The notes under the pieces were generated by a model. That model searched no databases. It saw nothing but the letters and a program-made list of their open reading frames with translations, and was not told the origin of the DNA. Below, piece by piece: positions 27,865-35,115 of a stretch of DNA of 35,115 nt. The DNA is from CAIOSQ01 sp044359885 (GTDB taxonomy: Bacteria; Pseudomonadota; Alphaproteobacteria; CACIAM-22H2), in contig JBIKLI010000007.1 in the NCBI GenBank assembly GCA_044359885.1, forward strand, positions 1 to 35,115, given 5' to 3'. The stretch's first letter is position 1, and every line of letters begins with the position of its first letter. Made by a program: the position numbers and the translations under genes.

Positions 27865-30465
27865 ATGAATCCCGAAACCTACACCGAACGTTCCCGCGGC
27901 TTCGTCCAGGCCGCACAGACCCTTGCGCAGCGCAGCGGACATCAGCGGCTGATGCCGGAGCATCTGCTCAAGGTCCTTCTGGACGACCGCGAGGGCCTCG
28001 CGGCCAATCTGATCCGTGCCGCCGGGGCCGACCCGCAGAAGGCGCTGGCCGACGTCGAGGCCGAACTCGCGCGGCAGCCGAAGGTCGAAGGGGCCGGGGC
28101 GGGCCAGATCTATCTCGCGCCCGAACTGGCACGCGTCTTCGAGCAGGCCGAGAAGGCGGCCGAGAAGGCGGGCGACAGTTTCGTGACCGCCGAAAGGCTG
28201 CTGCTCGCGCTCGTCATCGTCCCGAACACCGGAGCGCAGAAGGCGCTGGCCGACGCGAAGCTGACCCCGCAGGCGCTCAACGCCGCGATCGAGCAGCTGC
28301 GCAAGGGACGCAAGGCCGACAGCGCGTCGGCCGAGCAGTCCTATGACGCGCTCAAGAAGTATGCGCGCGACCTCACGGAGGCCGCGCGCGCCGGCAAGCT
28401 CGATCCGGTGATCGGGCGCGACGAGGAGATCCGGCGCACGATCCAGGTGCTGTCCCGCCGGACCAAGAACAACCCCGTGCTGATCGGCGAGCCGGGCGTG
28501 GGCAAGACCGCGATCGTCGAGGGACTGGCGCTGCGCATCGTCAACGGCGACGTGCCCGAGTCCCTCAAGGACAAGAAGCTGCTCGCGCTCGATCTCGGCG
28601 CGATGGTCGCCGGCGCCAAGTTCCGTGGCGAGTTCGAGGAGCGGCTCAAGGCCGTGCTGCAGGAGATCCAGGCGGCTTCCGGGGAGATCGTCGTGTTCAT
28701 CGACGAACTGCACACCCTGGTCGGCGCCGGCAAGGCCGACGGCGCGATGGACGCCTCGAACATGCTCAAGCCGGCGCTGGCGCGCGGCGAGCTGCATTGC
28801 GTCGGCGCCACCACGCTGGACGAGTACCGCAAGCATATCGAGAAGGATGCGGCGCTGGCACGCCGCTTCCAGTCGGTGTTCGTCGCCGAGCCGACGGTCG
28901 AGGACACGATCTCGATCCTGCGCGGTCTCAAGGAGAAGTACGAGCTGCATCACGGCGTGCGCATCACCGACGGCGCGATCGTGGCCGCGGCCACGCTCTC
29001 CAACCGCTACATCACCGAGCGTTTCCTGCCCGACAAGGCGATCGACCTCGTCGACGAGGCGGCGAGCCGCCTGCGCATGGCCGTCGATTCGAAGCCCGAG
29101 AAGATCGACGAGCTGGACCGGCGGATCGTGCAGCTGAAGATCGAGCGCGAGGCGCTCAAGCGCGAGACCGATCCCGCCTCGCGCGACCGGCTGGGCAGGC
29201 TCGAGACCGAACTCTCCGGTCTGGAGCGCGAATCGGCCGATCTGACCGCGCTCTGGAAGATGGAGAAGTCCAAGATCGCCGGCGCCCACAAGGTCAAGGA
29301 GCGCCTCGAACAGGCTCGGCAGGAGCTGGAGATCGCGCAGCGCAAGGGCGATCTCGCCAAGGCCGGCGAGCTCAAATACGGCGTCCTTCCCTCGCTCGAG
29401 AAGGAACTCGCCGCCGGCGAGGGCAGGGGCGCCGGGCGGATGCTGAACGAGGAGGTCACCGATCAGGACATCGCCGGCGTGGTGTCGCGGTGGACCGGCG
29501 TGCCGGTCGACAAGATGCTCGAGGGCGAGCGCGAGAAGCTGCTGCAGATGGAGCGCGTGATCGCCGCGCGCGTGGTCGGACAGGACGAGGCCGTCGCCGC
29601 GGTCGCCGAGGCCGTGCGGCGCGCGCGCGCCGGGCTCCAGGATCCCCAGCGGCCGATCGGCTCGTTCCTGTTCCTGGGGCCGACGGGCGTCGGCAAGACC
29701 GAACTCACCAAGGCGCTCGCCGCCTTCCTGTTCGACGACGATCAGGCGCTGCTGCGCGTCGACATGTCGGAGTACATGGAGAAGCACGCGGTGTCGCGGC
29801 TGATCGGCGCGCCGCCAGGCTATGTCGGCTACGACGAGGGCGGTTCGCTGACCGAGGCGGTCCGCCGGCGGCCCTATCAGGTCGTGCTGTTCGACGAGGT
29901 CGAGAAGGCGCATCCCGACGTCTTCAACGTGCTGCTGCAGGTGCTCGACGATGGTCGCCTGACCGACGGCCAGGGCCGGACGGTCGATTTCCGGAACACG
30001 CTGATCGTGCTGACCTCGAATCTCGGGTCGGATCTGCTGGCCAACCAGCCCGACGGCGAGGATGTCGAGGCGGTCCGGCCAGGGGTGATGGAGGTCGTGC
30101 GCCGCGCCTTCCGCCCGGAATTCCTCAACCGGCTCGACGAGATCCTGCTGTTCCGGCGGCTGAGCCGCCAGCACATGACCGGGATCGTCGAGATCCAGCT
30201 GCGGCGTCTCGAAGGGCTGCTCGCCGACCGCAAGATCGTCCTCGATCTGGACACGGCGGCGAAGGCGTGGCTTGCCGAGGCCGGCTACGATCCGGTGTAC
30301 GGGGCGCGGCCGCTCAAGCGGGTGATCCAGCGCGAGCTGCAGAACCCGCTGGCGACGGCGATCCTTCGCGGGTCGATCAAGGACGGCGAGCGCGTCGCGG
30401 TGCGCGCCGGCCTCAAGGGGCTGGAGATCGCCGCCCAGCCGGCACGCCGCGAGGCGGCGGCCTGA
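27865..30465 (+). CDS. clpB: ATP-dependent chaperone ClpB
   Basis: Hexameric AAA+ disaggregase that works with DnaK to rescue aggregated proteins. It has 866 residues, full length. An N-terminal Clp_N domain is at about 1-145. The first AAA+ module has Walker A GEPGVGKT (K214, T215) and VFIDELHTLVGAG. The long coiled-coil middle domain is at about 400-525 (ERESADLTALWKMEKSKIAGAH), which distinguishes ClpB from ClpA and ClpC. The second AAA+ module has GPTGVGKTE (K611, T612). GAGAGG lies about 9 nt before the ATG. An RpoH-like promoter precedes it. Confidence 0.98.
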   Translation: MNPETYTERSRGFVQAAQTLAQRSGHQRLMPEHLLKVLLDDREGLAANLIRAAGADPQKALADVEAELARQPKVEGAGAGQIYLAPELARVFEQAEKAAEKAGDSFVTAERLLLALVIVPNTGAQKALADAKLTPQALNAAIEQLRKGRKADSASAEQSYDALKKYARDLTEAARAGKLDPVIGRDEEIRRTIQVLSRRTKNNPVLIGEPGVGKTAIVEGLALRIVNGDVPESLKDKKLLALDLGAMVAGAKFRGEFEERLKAVLQEIQAASGEIVVFIDELHTLVGAGKADGAMDASNMLKPALARGELHCVGATTLDEYRKHIEKDAALARRFQSVFVAEPTVEDTISILRGLKEKYELHHGVRITDGAIVAAATLSNRYITERFLPDKAIDLVDEAASRLRMAVDSKPEKIDELDRRIVQLKIEREALKRETDPASRDRLGRLETELSGLERESADLTALWKMEKSKIAGAHKVKERLEQARQELEIAQRKGDLAKAGELKYGVLPSLEKELAAGEGRGAGRMLNEEVTDQDIAGVVSRWTGVPVDKMLEGEREKLLQMERVIAARVVGQDEAVAAVAEAVRRARAGLQDPQRPIGSFLFLGPTGVGKTELTKALAAFLFDDDQALLRVDMSEYMEKHAVSRLIGAPPGYVGYDEGGSLTEAVRRRPYQVVLFDEVEKAHPDVFNVLLQVLDDGRLTDGQGRTVDFRNTLIVLTSNLGSDLLANQPDGEDVEAVRPGVMEVVRRAFRPEFLNRLDEILLFRRLSRQHMTGIVEIQLRRLEGLLADRKIVLDLDTAAKAWLAEAGYDPVYGARPLKRVIQRELQNPLATAILRGSIKDGERVAVRAGLKGLEIAAQPARREAAA

Positions 30466-30486
30466 CCCCGCGCGGCGCATGCAACA

Positions 30487-30510
30487 GGGGCCGGTGCGCG
30501 CACCGGCCCC
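30487..30510. terminator. Strong palindromic terminator between clpB and aldehyde dehydrogenase genes
   Basis: A perfect 24-bp palindrome: GGGGCCGGTGC (30487-30497) pairs with GCACCGGCCCC (30500-30510). It lies 21 nt after the clpB stop and 24 nt from the convergent gene's stop, so it can serve both strands. The following sequence TCCTGCGTGC is poor in T. Confidence 0.65.
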
Positions 30511-30534
30511 TCCTGCGTGCCACCGCGGCGGCGG

Positions 30535-31968
30535 TCACATCGCCAGTTGGCTGACGAACTTGGTGTTGAGATAGGCTTCGAGCGCCTCGCTGCCGCCCTC
30601 GGAGCCGTAGCCGGAATCCTTGATGCCGCCGAACGGGACCTCGGGCAGCGCCAGCCCGTGATGGTTGATCGACACCATGCCGCTCTCCAGCGCCGCGCCG
30701 ACCGCGGTCGCGAGCCTGGTGTTGCGGGTGTAGGCATAGGCCGCGAGGCCGTATTCCAGCCGATTGGCCTCCTCGATCGCGGCGTCGAAATCCTTGAAGG
30801 GCTTGATCACCGCCAACGGGCCGAACGGCTCCTCGTTCATGATGCGCGCGCCGGTCGGCACGTCCGTCAGCACGGTCGGCTCGAAGAAATAGCCCTTGTT
30901 GCCGATCCGCTTGCCGCCGGTCTCGACCTTGGCGCCGGCCTTGACCGCGTCGGCCATGAAGCCCTCCATCGCATCGACGCGCCGCGCGTGGCAGAGCGGC
31001 CCCATCGTCGTCGCCGGATCCATGCCGTCGCCGATCTTCTGGGACTTCGATGCGGCGACGAACTTCTCCAGGAACTTCTCGTAGACCGGCTGCTGCACCA
31101 GGAAGCGCGTCGGCGCGATGCAGACCTGGCCGGCGTTGCGGTACTTGTTCATCGACAGGATGTTCACGGCCTGGTCGAGATCGGCGTCGTCGAAGATGAT
31201 CGCGGGCGCATGACCGCCCAGTTCCATCGTCACGCGCTTCATGTGCCGGCCGGCCATGGCCGTCAGCATCTTGCCGACCGCAGTCGAGCCGGTGAACGAG
31301 ATCTTGCGGATCGCCGGATGTTCGATGAGGTACTCGGAGATCTCGGCGGGGACGCCGTAGACGAGATTGATCACGCCGTCGGGGACGCCCGCGTCGAGGA
31401 AGGCCTGGAACAGCGCGGCAGGCGCGGCAGGCGTCTCTTCCGGGCATTTGGCGACGATCGAGCAGCCGGTGGCCAGCGCCGCCGAGGCCTTGCGCACGAT
31501 CTGGTTGATCGGGAAGTTCCAGGGTGTGAAGGCGGCCACGGGGCCGATCGGTTCCTTGAGCACGAGTTGGTAGACGTTCTCGGCCCGCGCGGGGACGACC
31601 CGGCCATAGGTGCGGCGGCCTTCCTCGGCGAACCAGTCGATGATGTCGCCGGCCAGCATCGTCTCGAGCTTCGCCTGGGCGAGCGGCTTTCCCTGCTCGG
31701 TCGTCATCAGCCGGGCGATGTCGTCGGCGCGCGCACGCATCAGTTCGGCCGCCTTGCGCATGATCTTCGCGCGGTCGTAGGCCGACACCTTGCGCCACGC
31801 GGCGAAGCCCTTCCTGGCGGCGGCGACGGCGCGTTCCAGATCGTCGGGACCGGCATGGGCCACGGTGCCGATCTGTTCCTCGGTCGCCGGGTTGAGCACG
31901 GCGATGGTGCGGCCGCTGGCCGCGGGACCCCATTTGCCGTCGATAAGGAGCTGCGTGTTCGGGTACAT
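30535..31968 (-). CDS. NAD(P)-dependent aldehyde dehydrogenase, succinate-semialdehyde dehydrogenase-like
   Basis: A 477-residue member of the aldehyde dehydrogenase superfamily. The catalytic cysteine is C283 in GQVCIAPTR and the general base E249 in MELGGHAPAI; AFTPWNFPINQ, FTGSTAVGK and EEPFGPLA are further hallmarks. The sequence resembles succinate-semialdehyde dehydrogenases (GabD type), which feed GABA carbon into the citric acid cycle. Related enzymes acting on glutarate semialdehyde or other short-chain aldehydes cannot be excluded, and no gabT is nearby. The start at 31968 has an AGG-containing site (GAGGCCCAGG) just upstream. It lies 76 nt downstream of an uncharacterised gene on the same strand. 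Confidence 0.9.
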   Translation of the reverse strand: MYPNTQLLIDGKWGPAASGRTIAVLNPATEEQIGTVAHAGPDDLERAVAAARKGFAAWRKVSAYDRAKIMRKAAELMRARADDIARLMTTEQGKPLAQAKLETMLAGDIIDWFAEEGRRTYGRVVPARAENVYQLVLKEPIGPVAAFTPWNFPINQIVRKASAALATGCSIVAKCPEETPAAPAALFQAFLDAGVPDGVINLVYGVPAEISEYLIEHPAIRKISFTGSTAVGKMLTAMAGRHMKRVTMELGGHAPAIIFDDADLDQAVNILSMNKYRNAGQVCIAPTRFLVQQPVYEKFLEKFVAASKSQKIGDGMDPATTMGPLCHARRVDAMEGFMADAVKAGAKVETGGKRIGNKGYFFEPTVLTDVPTGARIMNEEPFGPLAVIKPFKDFDAAIEEANRLEYGLAAYAYTRNTRLATAVGAALESGMVSINHHGLALPEVPFGGIKDSGYGSEGGSEALEAYLNTKFVSQLAM

Positions 31969-32044
31969 GCCTGGGCCTCGCGGTCTGGGGACGGGTGTCG
32001 CGCGCGGCGGACCATGGCCCCCCGGGCGATGCGTTGCAAGGGCC

Positions 32045-32746
32045 TCAGCCGGGGGCCCAGGCGGTCTTGAGGCGCGTCGCTTCGAGCCGGTAGAGCGCCT
32101 GGATGGGGGCCGTGTCCGCGCCCTGTGCGGCCAGCGCCGGGGCCGACAGGGGGCCGGCCGTCGCATCGGCGAGCCGCGCGGCGGAGATGCCCTCGATCAG
32201 CATCACCCAGGCAGGGATGTCCGTCGGGCTGCGGCGTGCCTGCTTCTCTGCGGTTTCGATGCGCGAGCCGAGGCCGTCCGTGATGCCCAGATGGACGCCC
32301 AGGATCCCGATCGAATCGAGCAGGCGTGGCAGCGCGCCGCGCAGCAGATAGGCGCGCAGGTCTTCATCGCGGCCAGGGGCCGGGGCCAGGCGCAGCGTCG
32401 CGATCGCGCCGCCCTGGCCGATGCCCTCGGACCCGGCCACCCGGCAGAGGCCGCGGGTGACATCGCGAAAATGACGCACGGTGCCGGTGGTCCATGGCGT
32501 CGGAGCGTCGAGCCGGCCGAGATAGTCCTGGCCGACCAGGACTTCGAAACGATCGACCTCGTAGAGATTGAAGAACGCCTGCCCGTCGCCGGACTCGCGC
32601 AGATAGCGCCGGCCGCGACGGAAGCCTTGAATGCCGAGCCGTTCGGGCATGTGTTCACGCGTATGCCAGTCGTAGAAGGCCTCGAGCCCCTCCGGCGCGA
32701 TGTCGTGCCAGATCGCCACGAAGGCCTCGCCGGCCAGCCCGCTCAC
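32045..32746 (-). CDS. Uncharacterised protein, possible tandem ferredoxin-like/dimeric barrel
   Basis: A 233-residue protein with no confidently assigned family. Its N-terminal part has the segment DWHTREHMPERLGIQGFRRGRRY, a pattern I associate with alpha/beta barrel (EthD/DUF4286-like) proteins. The C-terminal half repeats some of that style (YLLRGALPRLLDSIGILGVHLG), hinting at two barrel repeats. There is no signal peptide or membrane segment. The start is GTG at 32746. The gene lies between the M23 peptidase and aldehyde dehydrogenase genes on the same strand; a hairpin separates it from the peptidase gene. A small-molecule enzyme or binding role is possible but not shown by the sequence. 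Confidence 0.75.
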   Translation of the reverse strand: MSGLAGEAFVAIWHDIAPEGLEAFYDWHTREHMPERLGIQGFRRGRRYLRESGDGQAFFNLYEVDRFEVLVGQDYLGRLDAPTPWTTGTVRHFRDVTRGLCRVAGSEGIGQGGAIATLRLAPAPGRDEDLRAYLLRGALPRLLDSIGILGVHLGITDGLGSRIETAEKQARRSPTDIPAWVMLIEGISAARLADATAGPLSAPALAAQGADTAPIQALYRLEATRLKTAWAPG

Positions 32747-32787
32747 GATCGCATCCGACGTCGTGGCGTCCCGGCTGAATCCAACCG

Positions 32788-32806
32788 GTCCGCGCGTCGC
32801 GCGGAC
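32788..32806 (-). terminator. Hairpin after the M23 peptidase gene
   Basis: GTCCGCGC (32788-32795) and GCGCGGAC (32799-32806) form a perfect 8-bp stem with a 3-nt loop, 7 nt after the peptidase stop on the minus strand. It is followed on that strand by CGGTTGGATT and not by a clean T-run. Confidence 0.42.
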
Positions 32807-32813
32807 GCCTCGG

Positions 32814-34316
32814 TCATCGCGGCGCGGGAGCGGCGGCGACGCGTGCCGTTTCCTGCGTCGCGGCCTGCGCCATGGTCCGATCGGTCTCGGTGCGTGCGAA
32901 TCGGAAGCGCGTCAGGTCGATGCCGTCGAGCTTCCGGCCGGTCGGAAACTTGACGTTGACGGGGTTGACCTGCGCGCCGCGGCGCAGGATCTCGTAATGC
33001 AGATGCGGCCCGGTCGAGCGCCCGGTCGATCCGACGAATCCGATCACCTGGCCCTGGCGAACGCGCGCGCCTTCCTTCAGTCCGGCGGCGAAGCGGCTGA
33101 GATGCGCATAGGCGGTCGCATATTCGGCGCTATGGCGGATCCGGACATAGTTGCCGTAGCTGCCGTTCCAGTTCCGCTGCTCGATCACGCCGTCGCCGGC
33201 GGCCTGGATCGGCGTTCCGGTCGGTGCGGCGAAGTCGACACCCTTGTGGAAGGCGCTGTAGCCGAGGATCGGATGCATGCGGTTGCCGAAGCCCGACGTC
33301 AGCCGCGCACCGTCGATCGGGGTCTTGAGCAGCGCCTTTCGCAGGCTCTCGCCCTTCTCGTTGTAGAAATCCGCCATGCCGTCGCGATCGACGAAACGAT
33401 ACGCGGTATGCGTCTTGCCCGACAGGGTGAGGCTGGCGAAGGCCAGCGCGCCGATCTTGACGTTGCGCTCCTCGCTGTCGACGAAACGCTCGAAGAAGAC
33501 CTCGAAGCTGTCGCCCGGCTGGATCTCGCGCTGAAAGTCGACGTCGTAGCTGAAGATCCGGATCACCTCGACCATCACCGCCGCCGGCACGCCGGCTTGC
33601 AGCCCGGCTTCGTAGAGGCTGCTGGTCACCGTCCCGCGTGCGCGCACCGGTCGCAGCGTCAATTCCTTGTCGTGCTGATGGGGCACGAAGCGCCCGGCCT
33701 GGTCACGGGCGACCCCGACATCGCGATCGGCGCGCGCGGCGAGCCATGCGCCCACCAGGGGCTGGCCTTCGCCTGGCCCGCCGGGGGCGAAGGTGAAGGT
33801 GATCTCCTGGCCAGGCCGCAAGCCACGCAGATCGTAGACGCTGGCCAGCGCGCTGACGGCTTCATGGGCTTCGGCCCGCGAGATGCCGAGCGAAAGCAGG
33901 ATGTCCATCAGCGTGTCGCCGCGGCGGACGGCGACGATGCGCTGGGATGGACGCGGCGGCGCCGCCAGGGCGCCATCGGATGCGGCACCGGCCTCCGGCG
34001 GCTCTGCAGCCTCGGCGACGGGCGTCTCGTCATCCGCATCGCCCGGTGCGCCGCGATCCATGACGGGCGCATCGGCCCGTTCGGTCGTGCCGGCGGCGGA
34101 TTCGCCCGCAGTCTCCTCGCTATCGGCCGCAGGTGGCGTCTCGCCCAGCGCCGCCTGCTGTTGCTCGCTGCCGCGATCGAAGAGAGCGATCAGCGGCCGC
34201 TGCGACATATGGTCGGCTGCGAACAGGATGGCGGCGAGCGCGGCAGCGAAGCTGGCGATGCGGGCGACCCCGCGGATCTTCTGCCGCCATGACCGTCTCT
34301 GCGTTCGGACGAACAT
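32814..34316 (-). CDS. M23 family metallopeptidase (MepM-like, OapA/LysM-type N-domain)
   Basis: A 500-residue envelope protein that likely cuts peptidoglycan cross-bridges. The N-terminus is basic, followed by one hydrophobic helix at about 17-34 that anchors it in the inner membrane or acts as a signal. Residues about 48-118 are an acidic, Ala-rich linker. A LysM/OapA-like domain begins at VRRGDTLMDILLSLGIS. The LytM/M23 catalytic domain is near the end, with zinc ligands H357-x3-D361 (HKGVD) and H438, H440 (PHLHYE). The start at 34316 has AGG 5 nt upstream (AGGCGACG). It is transcribed away from the rRNA operon. Because the zinc residues are intact it should be an active enzyme rather than an EnvC-type activator. 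Confidence 0.92.
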   Translation of the reverse strand: MFVRTQRRSWRQKIRGVARIASFAAALAAILFAADHMSQRPLIALFDRGSEQQQAALGETPPAADSEETAGESAAGTTERADAPVMDRGAPGDADDETPVAEAAEPPEAGAASDGALAAPPRPSQRIVAVRRGDTLMDILLSLGISRAEAHEAVSALASVYDLRGLRPGQEITFTFAPGGPGEGQPLVGAWLAARADRDVGVARDQAGRFVPHQHDKELTLRPVRARGTVTSSLYEAGLQAGVPAAVMVEVIRIFSYDVDFQREIQPGDSFEVFFERFVDSEERNVKIGALAFASLTLSGKTHTAYRFVDRDGMADFYNEKGESLRKALLKTPIDGARLTSGFGNRMHPILGYSAFHKGVDFAAPTGTPIQAAGDGVIEQRNWNGSYGNYVRIRHSAEYATAYAHLSRFAAGLKEGARVRQGQVIGFVGSTGRSTGPHLHYEILRRGAQVNPVNVKFPTGRKLDGIDLTRFRFARTETDRTMAQAATQETARVAAAPAPR

Positions 34317-34513
34317 CGTCGCCTGATCCCCTGCGCTTGAATGACCACGTGTCCAGTTGGCGGACGACGCAGCCGGCGGCATGCGGATTACGCATGGCAG
34401 CATGCAGCGCCGGTCCCGAATCCCCGCCGACCCGAGGAGTTACGTCGAATTTACCATTGCTTTCAAGGAGATTCCTCGGTGCTGCCAGGTGGAATGCGAT
34501 GGATGTACTTTTC

Positions 34514-34542
34514 TTGACTCGCTTCGGCACGGGTCGTATACA
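34514..34542 (+). promoter_or_regulatory. rRNA operon promoter
   Basis: TTGACT (34514-34519) and TATACA (34537-34542) are separated by exactly 17 nt. The sequence that follows, GCGCGCCC, is a GC-rich discriminator of the kind that makes rRNA promoters sensitive to ppGpp. Transcription should begin near 34549, about 214 nt before the 16S gene. Confidence 0.78.
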
Positions 34543-34680
34543 GCGCGCCCTTGCGACGGGTTGCGGCGGAGAGCCGGGGCGGGTCGCTGGGGCGCTGTAT
34601 GACAAGTGAACGGAGAAAGGGATACGCGGGCGGCGGCACGGCGGAGCGTCGTGCTTGTTGCTTGAGCGTGTCTTTCGAGA

Positions 34681-34760
34681 CTGAGCCCTGTCTGGCGCGA
34701 GCTGGCTGGGGCTGAAGCGAGAAGTAACGAGTACGGGCTCAGCGGTCGGGAAACCGACCG
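34681..34760 (+). other. Structured rRNA leader: two stacked hairpins before 16S
   Basis: CTGAGCCC (34681-34688) can pair with GGGCTCAG (34735-34742). Immediately after it, CGGTCGG (34743-34749) and CCGACCG (34754-34760) form a perfect 7-bp stem closed by a GAAA tetraloop (34750-34753). The second hairpin ends 2 nt before the predicted mature 16S end, so it may guide processing. Confidence 0.6.
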
Positions 34761-34762
34761 TT

Positions 34763-35115
<353 letters not shown>

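Larger units (their letters stand above)
34317..34762. other. Intergenic region between M23 peptidase and 16S rRNA: no gene, rRNA promoter and leader
   Basis: This 446-nt stretch has no convincing gene. From 34317 to about 34513 I see only sequence that may hold the peptidase promoter, which I could not locate with confidence. From 34514 on it holds a strong promoter and a leader of about 214 nt with hairpins. A boxA-like TGTCTTTCGA lies near 34669-34678, but the match is weak. Confidence 0.6.

Overview
The window is a GC-rich (roughly 70% by eye) chromosomal segment of an alphaproteobacterium. The partial 16S rRNA gene at the right end (from about 34763) has alphaproteobacterial sequence features, and the gene order is a typical alphaproteobacterial housekeeping backbone. 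The 16S text and the gene set suggest a Rhodospirillales-like lineage, but this is inference from memory and not an alignment. No insertion sequence, prophage, CRISPR array or tRNA was seen.

Layout. (1) 1-4936: the end of a carbohydrate ABC transporter operon of the glucose/mannose GtsABC type (solute-binding protein tail, two permeases, UgpC/MalK-type ATPase), then an RraA/HMG-aldolase-like protein and a convergent DUF1028 gene. This is the most accessory part of the window. (2) 5211-7958: secA on the minus strand, with a good sigma70-type promoter. (3) 8128-10691: secreted parvulin isomerase, argJ, mutT. (4) 10708-14562: NDUFAF5-like methyltransferase (minus), comF-grxC (coupled), a second small methyltransferase (minus), a DUF1178 gene, and ubiG (minus). 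(5) 14722-26197: a long co-directional run: lysC, nitronate-monooxygenase-like gene, ptsP, rodZ, ispG, hisS, hemA (glutamyl-tRNA reductase), prfA, prmC. Several junctions are 4-nt ATGA/GTGA overlaps. (6) 26389-30465: DUF4167 gene, MOSC protein (minus), and clpB behind a sigma32-like promoter. (7) 30535-34316: aldehyde dehydrogenase, an uncharacterised protein and an M23 peptidase, all on the minus strand. (8) 34317-35115: rRNA promoter, structured leader and the first ~350 nt of 16S rRNA.

How the genes work together. prfA and prmC are a functional pair: PrmC methylates the GGQ glutamine of RF1. hisS, hemA and prfA all touch tRNA or translation termination. lysC feeds the diaminopimelate/lysine/threonine branch, and argJ serves arginine synthesis. 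ptsP starts the nitrogen phosphotransfer chain. rodZ and the M23 peptidase act on cell shape and wall, secA and the parvulin on export and periplasmic folding, and clpB on heat-shock disaggregation.

The main oddities are a C5-pathway glutamyl-tRNA reductase gene inside an otherwise conserved alphaproteobacterial block, a PrmC with NLPY instead of NPPY, an RraA-like protein with Ser where aldolases carry an acidic residue, and a minus-strand methyltransferase where a carbon-nitrogen hydrolase gene is usually found. I did not find a clearly novel multi-gene defence or biosynthetic system.
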